A stretch of DNA of 62,000 nt from the NCBI RefSeq assembly GCF_001949145.1, contig NW_019091369.1, positions 1,334,983 to 1,396,982 on the forward strand. The letters are read 5' to 3'. The notes beneath the pieces were generated by a model that worked only from the letters and a program-made list of their open reading frames with translations, was not told the origin of the DNA and did no database searches. Every line of letters starts with the position of its first letter. The first letter of the stretch is position 1. The position numbers were made by a program, and so were the translations under genes. The DNA is from Acanthaster planci. Lineage: Eukaryota; Echinodermata; Asteroidea; Valvatida; Acanthasteridae. This document shows positions 60,579 through 62,000 of this stretch, one piece after another.

Positions 60579-60621
60579 AAGCAGAATCTTACCACGCTTA
60601 TAAAAAAGACACCTGTGGGAG
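60579..60621 (+). CDS. possible alternative exon (43 nt, frame-shifting)
   Basis: A strong acceptor (TGTTGTCTTTATAG|AAGCAG) is followed by KQNLTTLIKKTPVG and a moderate donor (GGGAG|GTATAAC). Its 43 nt would shift the frame of the next two exons, which nevertheless stay open in the shifted frame to the window end (ECTTKPAAIEC, then LLKSTEQHNSYTS). It may be alternative or spurious. Confidence 0.3.
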
Positions 60622-61110
60622 GTATAACGCTATTCTTTAATAATTTGTGGAAGGGCCGATTTTGATTGCTCAAAATCTGTTCGATGATCAGGAAAACTCA
60701 AGAAAATGTATATGTTGAACTTCATAGGAATCAGTCGCCGATAAATGCTTCAGCATTGCATATGCTTGTAATCATCATTTATCTTATGATTAAGACAGTC
60801 ACTCAGTTATTTTTGTGGTGTGTCGTACTTTGTTAATTCTGCTTGTCAAATTTGATTTAGATTTTGCAGTTTCATTTAATCTACTTGATAAAAAGCATGC
60901 ACAGTTTGTAAATATGCACCTTGAGTTACATGTCTTTATAAAAACCTTCAGTTTCATCACAGAGGCTTCTCATTTTAAAGTGCTTATTTTTGATCCGGAA
61001 AAGATGGCTTCAAAATATTTATTTTCATATTGTAATGTCTGATTGTCTGACACCTGTACCCAGTCAAACCCTTTTGAACTGTGAATTTTATCAGGGGCCA
61101 GTTAGCAACG

Positions 61111-61330
61111 GCAGATCTAGAATTTAATTTCCAGGGGACCCAAAAAGTTGGAAATAATGATATGTAACCTTTTATAGCCTTTCTAAGAGGTAAGGCTACA
61201 ATTTTTGGGCTTACACACCTTTGGAAGGAAGGGAAAAAAATAGAAAAAACAATCACATATATTTAGTTATCAAACAAATTTTTAGGGGGCTACTTTTTTA
61301 GGAGGAGCCATGGCCTGTGTTGCACCCCCC
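61111..61330. repeat. dispersed repeat family, copy 3
   Basis: Starts 'caacggcagatctagaattt' (compare 'caatggcggatccag' at 3.13 kb), then 'tagcctttctaagaggtaag' and GGCTACAATTTTTGGGCTT in the same order as the other two copies. Confidence 0.5.
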
Positions 61331-61681
61331 TGGACTTGTATTTAACAGACTTTTGTGCACAGTATATCCCATTAATGAGGTTGTTTTCTCCTAAAAAAGT
61401 AATATCTAACTTTTCGTGTGGTATATGGGGCCAAGTTCATGGGGCTGTTAAGCAACTGTATGTTCTTAACAAAGATCGGCAGGGTACCTAAGCCAGTATT
61501 TCCTGTAGTGAGCAAAATCCTGTGCTTGACAGCTCTGTGATGATTCATCATTTCACTCTCCCCTCAATCCTCGTTTCTTCACTGAGATTTGGCCTGCTGT
61601 TTGCAGAAGGTTAGAGTTCTTACTAACATGTATTGAAACGAAATTCCTGGAAATGACGTGTTTGCTGATTGTGTCTTTCAG

Positions 61682-61726
61682 AGTGTACCACCAAGCCGGC
61701 AGCCATCGAATGTACAGAAAAAAGTG
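61682..61726 (+). CDS. coiled-coil protein exon 11
   Basis: Acceptor TTGTGTCTTTCAG|AGTGTACC; donor AAAGTG|GTAAGGAC; 45 nt, phase 0. It encodes SVPPSRQPSNVQKKV in the frame of exon 10. SRQPS is another basophilic-type serine motif. Confidence 0.75.
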
Positions 61727-61948
61727 GTAAGGACTTTCTCCTAGTTTGAATTTGTGATTGAATAAAAATTGTTTGAAAGCTTGACACGGACTGTAAAAAT
61801 GGAACTTGTGTCGTATTTGTACAGAACAGAATCCTTACCTCAGTAGTTTGCTGGCTAAAGTCCATTTGCTGCAGCAAACTAAATCTAATGCTACCAACTT
61901 TGATGCTTGCATTTTGGTTCTGTGATCTTTTGTACATTTGTTTTCCAG

Positions 61949-62000
61949 GACTCCTTAAGTCGACAGAGCAGCACAACAGCTACACCAGCGCTGGAAACTC
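61949..62000 (+). CDS. coiled-coil protein exon 12, cut by window end
   Basis: Acceptor ACATTTGTTTTCCAG|GACTCC. It encodes DSLSRQSSTTATPALET and then runs off the edge. LSRQSS fits the L-x-R-x-x-S pattern of AMPK/CaMK/14-3-3-type sites. The gene continues beyond 62000. Confidence 0.75.

Larger units (their letters stand above)
37681..62000 (+). other. gene span: long coiled-coil protein (11 core exons, 3' end outside window)
   Basis: Exons at 37681-37878, 41718-41789, 42470-42598, 44074-44273, 44984-45069, 46313-46413, 47108-47275, 56275-56341, 58143-58249, 59020-59136, 61682-61726 and the start of one at 61949 join in consistent phase. The protein has an acidic Ser-rich N-terminus, then mostly Glu/Lys/Gln/Leu-rich heptad sequence from about residue 45 onward, and from about residue 330 a basic Ser/Arg-rich region that runs off the window. 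There is no signal peptide or transmembrane segment, so it is presumably cytoplasmic or cytoskeletal. I do not recognise the family; centrosomal, ciliary, Golgi and trafficking scaffolds all share this design. The 9 kb intron at 47276-56274 could hide exons. Confidence 0.75.

Overview
This is eukaryotic genomic DNA: genes are split into short exons with GT-AG junctions, introns run from hundreds of bases to 12 kb, and the intergenic DNA carries SINE, LINE and MITE-like repeats. The very frequent self-complementary word ACATGTACATGT and the recurrent TAGGCCTA word are what I associate with marine deuterostome invertebrates such as sea stars and sea urchins. That assignment is an inference from composition, not proven. 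One assembly gap (554 N) lies at 23256-23809.

Left end (1-12081). One short minus-strand exon at 2557-2669 encodes a signal peptide and is the first coding exon of a secreted or membrane protein whose remainder lies beyond the left edge. The rest shows no supportable coding exon. It holds a duplicated ~160 bp repeat (5.8 and 6.6 kb) around a CGTC-rich patch, and a tRNA-derived SINE.

Receptor-like gene (12082-31102, minus). Seven exons with matching phases give a 609-residue single-pass membrane protein: signal peptide, a 14-cysteine ectodomain, a Pro/Thr stalk, one transmembrane helix and a ~370-residue tail with repeated tyrosine motifs. The short exon behind the membrane helix sits at one end of a three-copy, 153 bp tandem duplication that has copied its splice donor. 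Intron 1 is 12 kb long, contains the gap and is saturated with ACATGTAC repeats, so the link from exon 1 to exon 2 is the weakest part of the model. I do not recognise the family.

Intergenic zone (31103-37655). It holds a CGTCG-rich TIR element, a 107-nt imperfect hairpin, a second inverted repeat and a promoter-like cluster (E-box, ETS-like site, YY1-like site) near 35.15-35.19 kb that may serve the next gene.

Coiled-coil gene (37681-62000+, plus). Eleven well-supported exons with continuous phase plus two possible cassette exons encode a long, mostly alpha-helical coiled-coil protein. It has an acidic N-terminus and, toward the window's right edge, a Ser/Arg-rich tail. The gene is cut off at the window end. 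Its introns hold two TA-flanked palindromic elements, one of them with a tRNA-like core, a 364 bp foldback, a broken jockey/CR1-like reverse transcriptase remnant, a 35 bp tandem repeat and a LINE-like 3' tail.

The two main genes are divergently transcribed with about 6.5 kb between their first coding exons. Nothing in the sequence shows that they act together.
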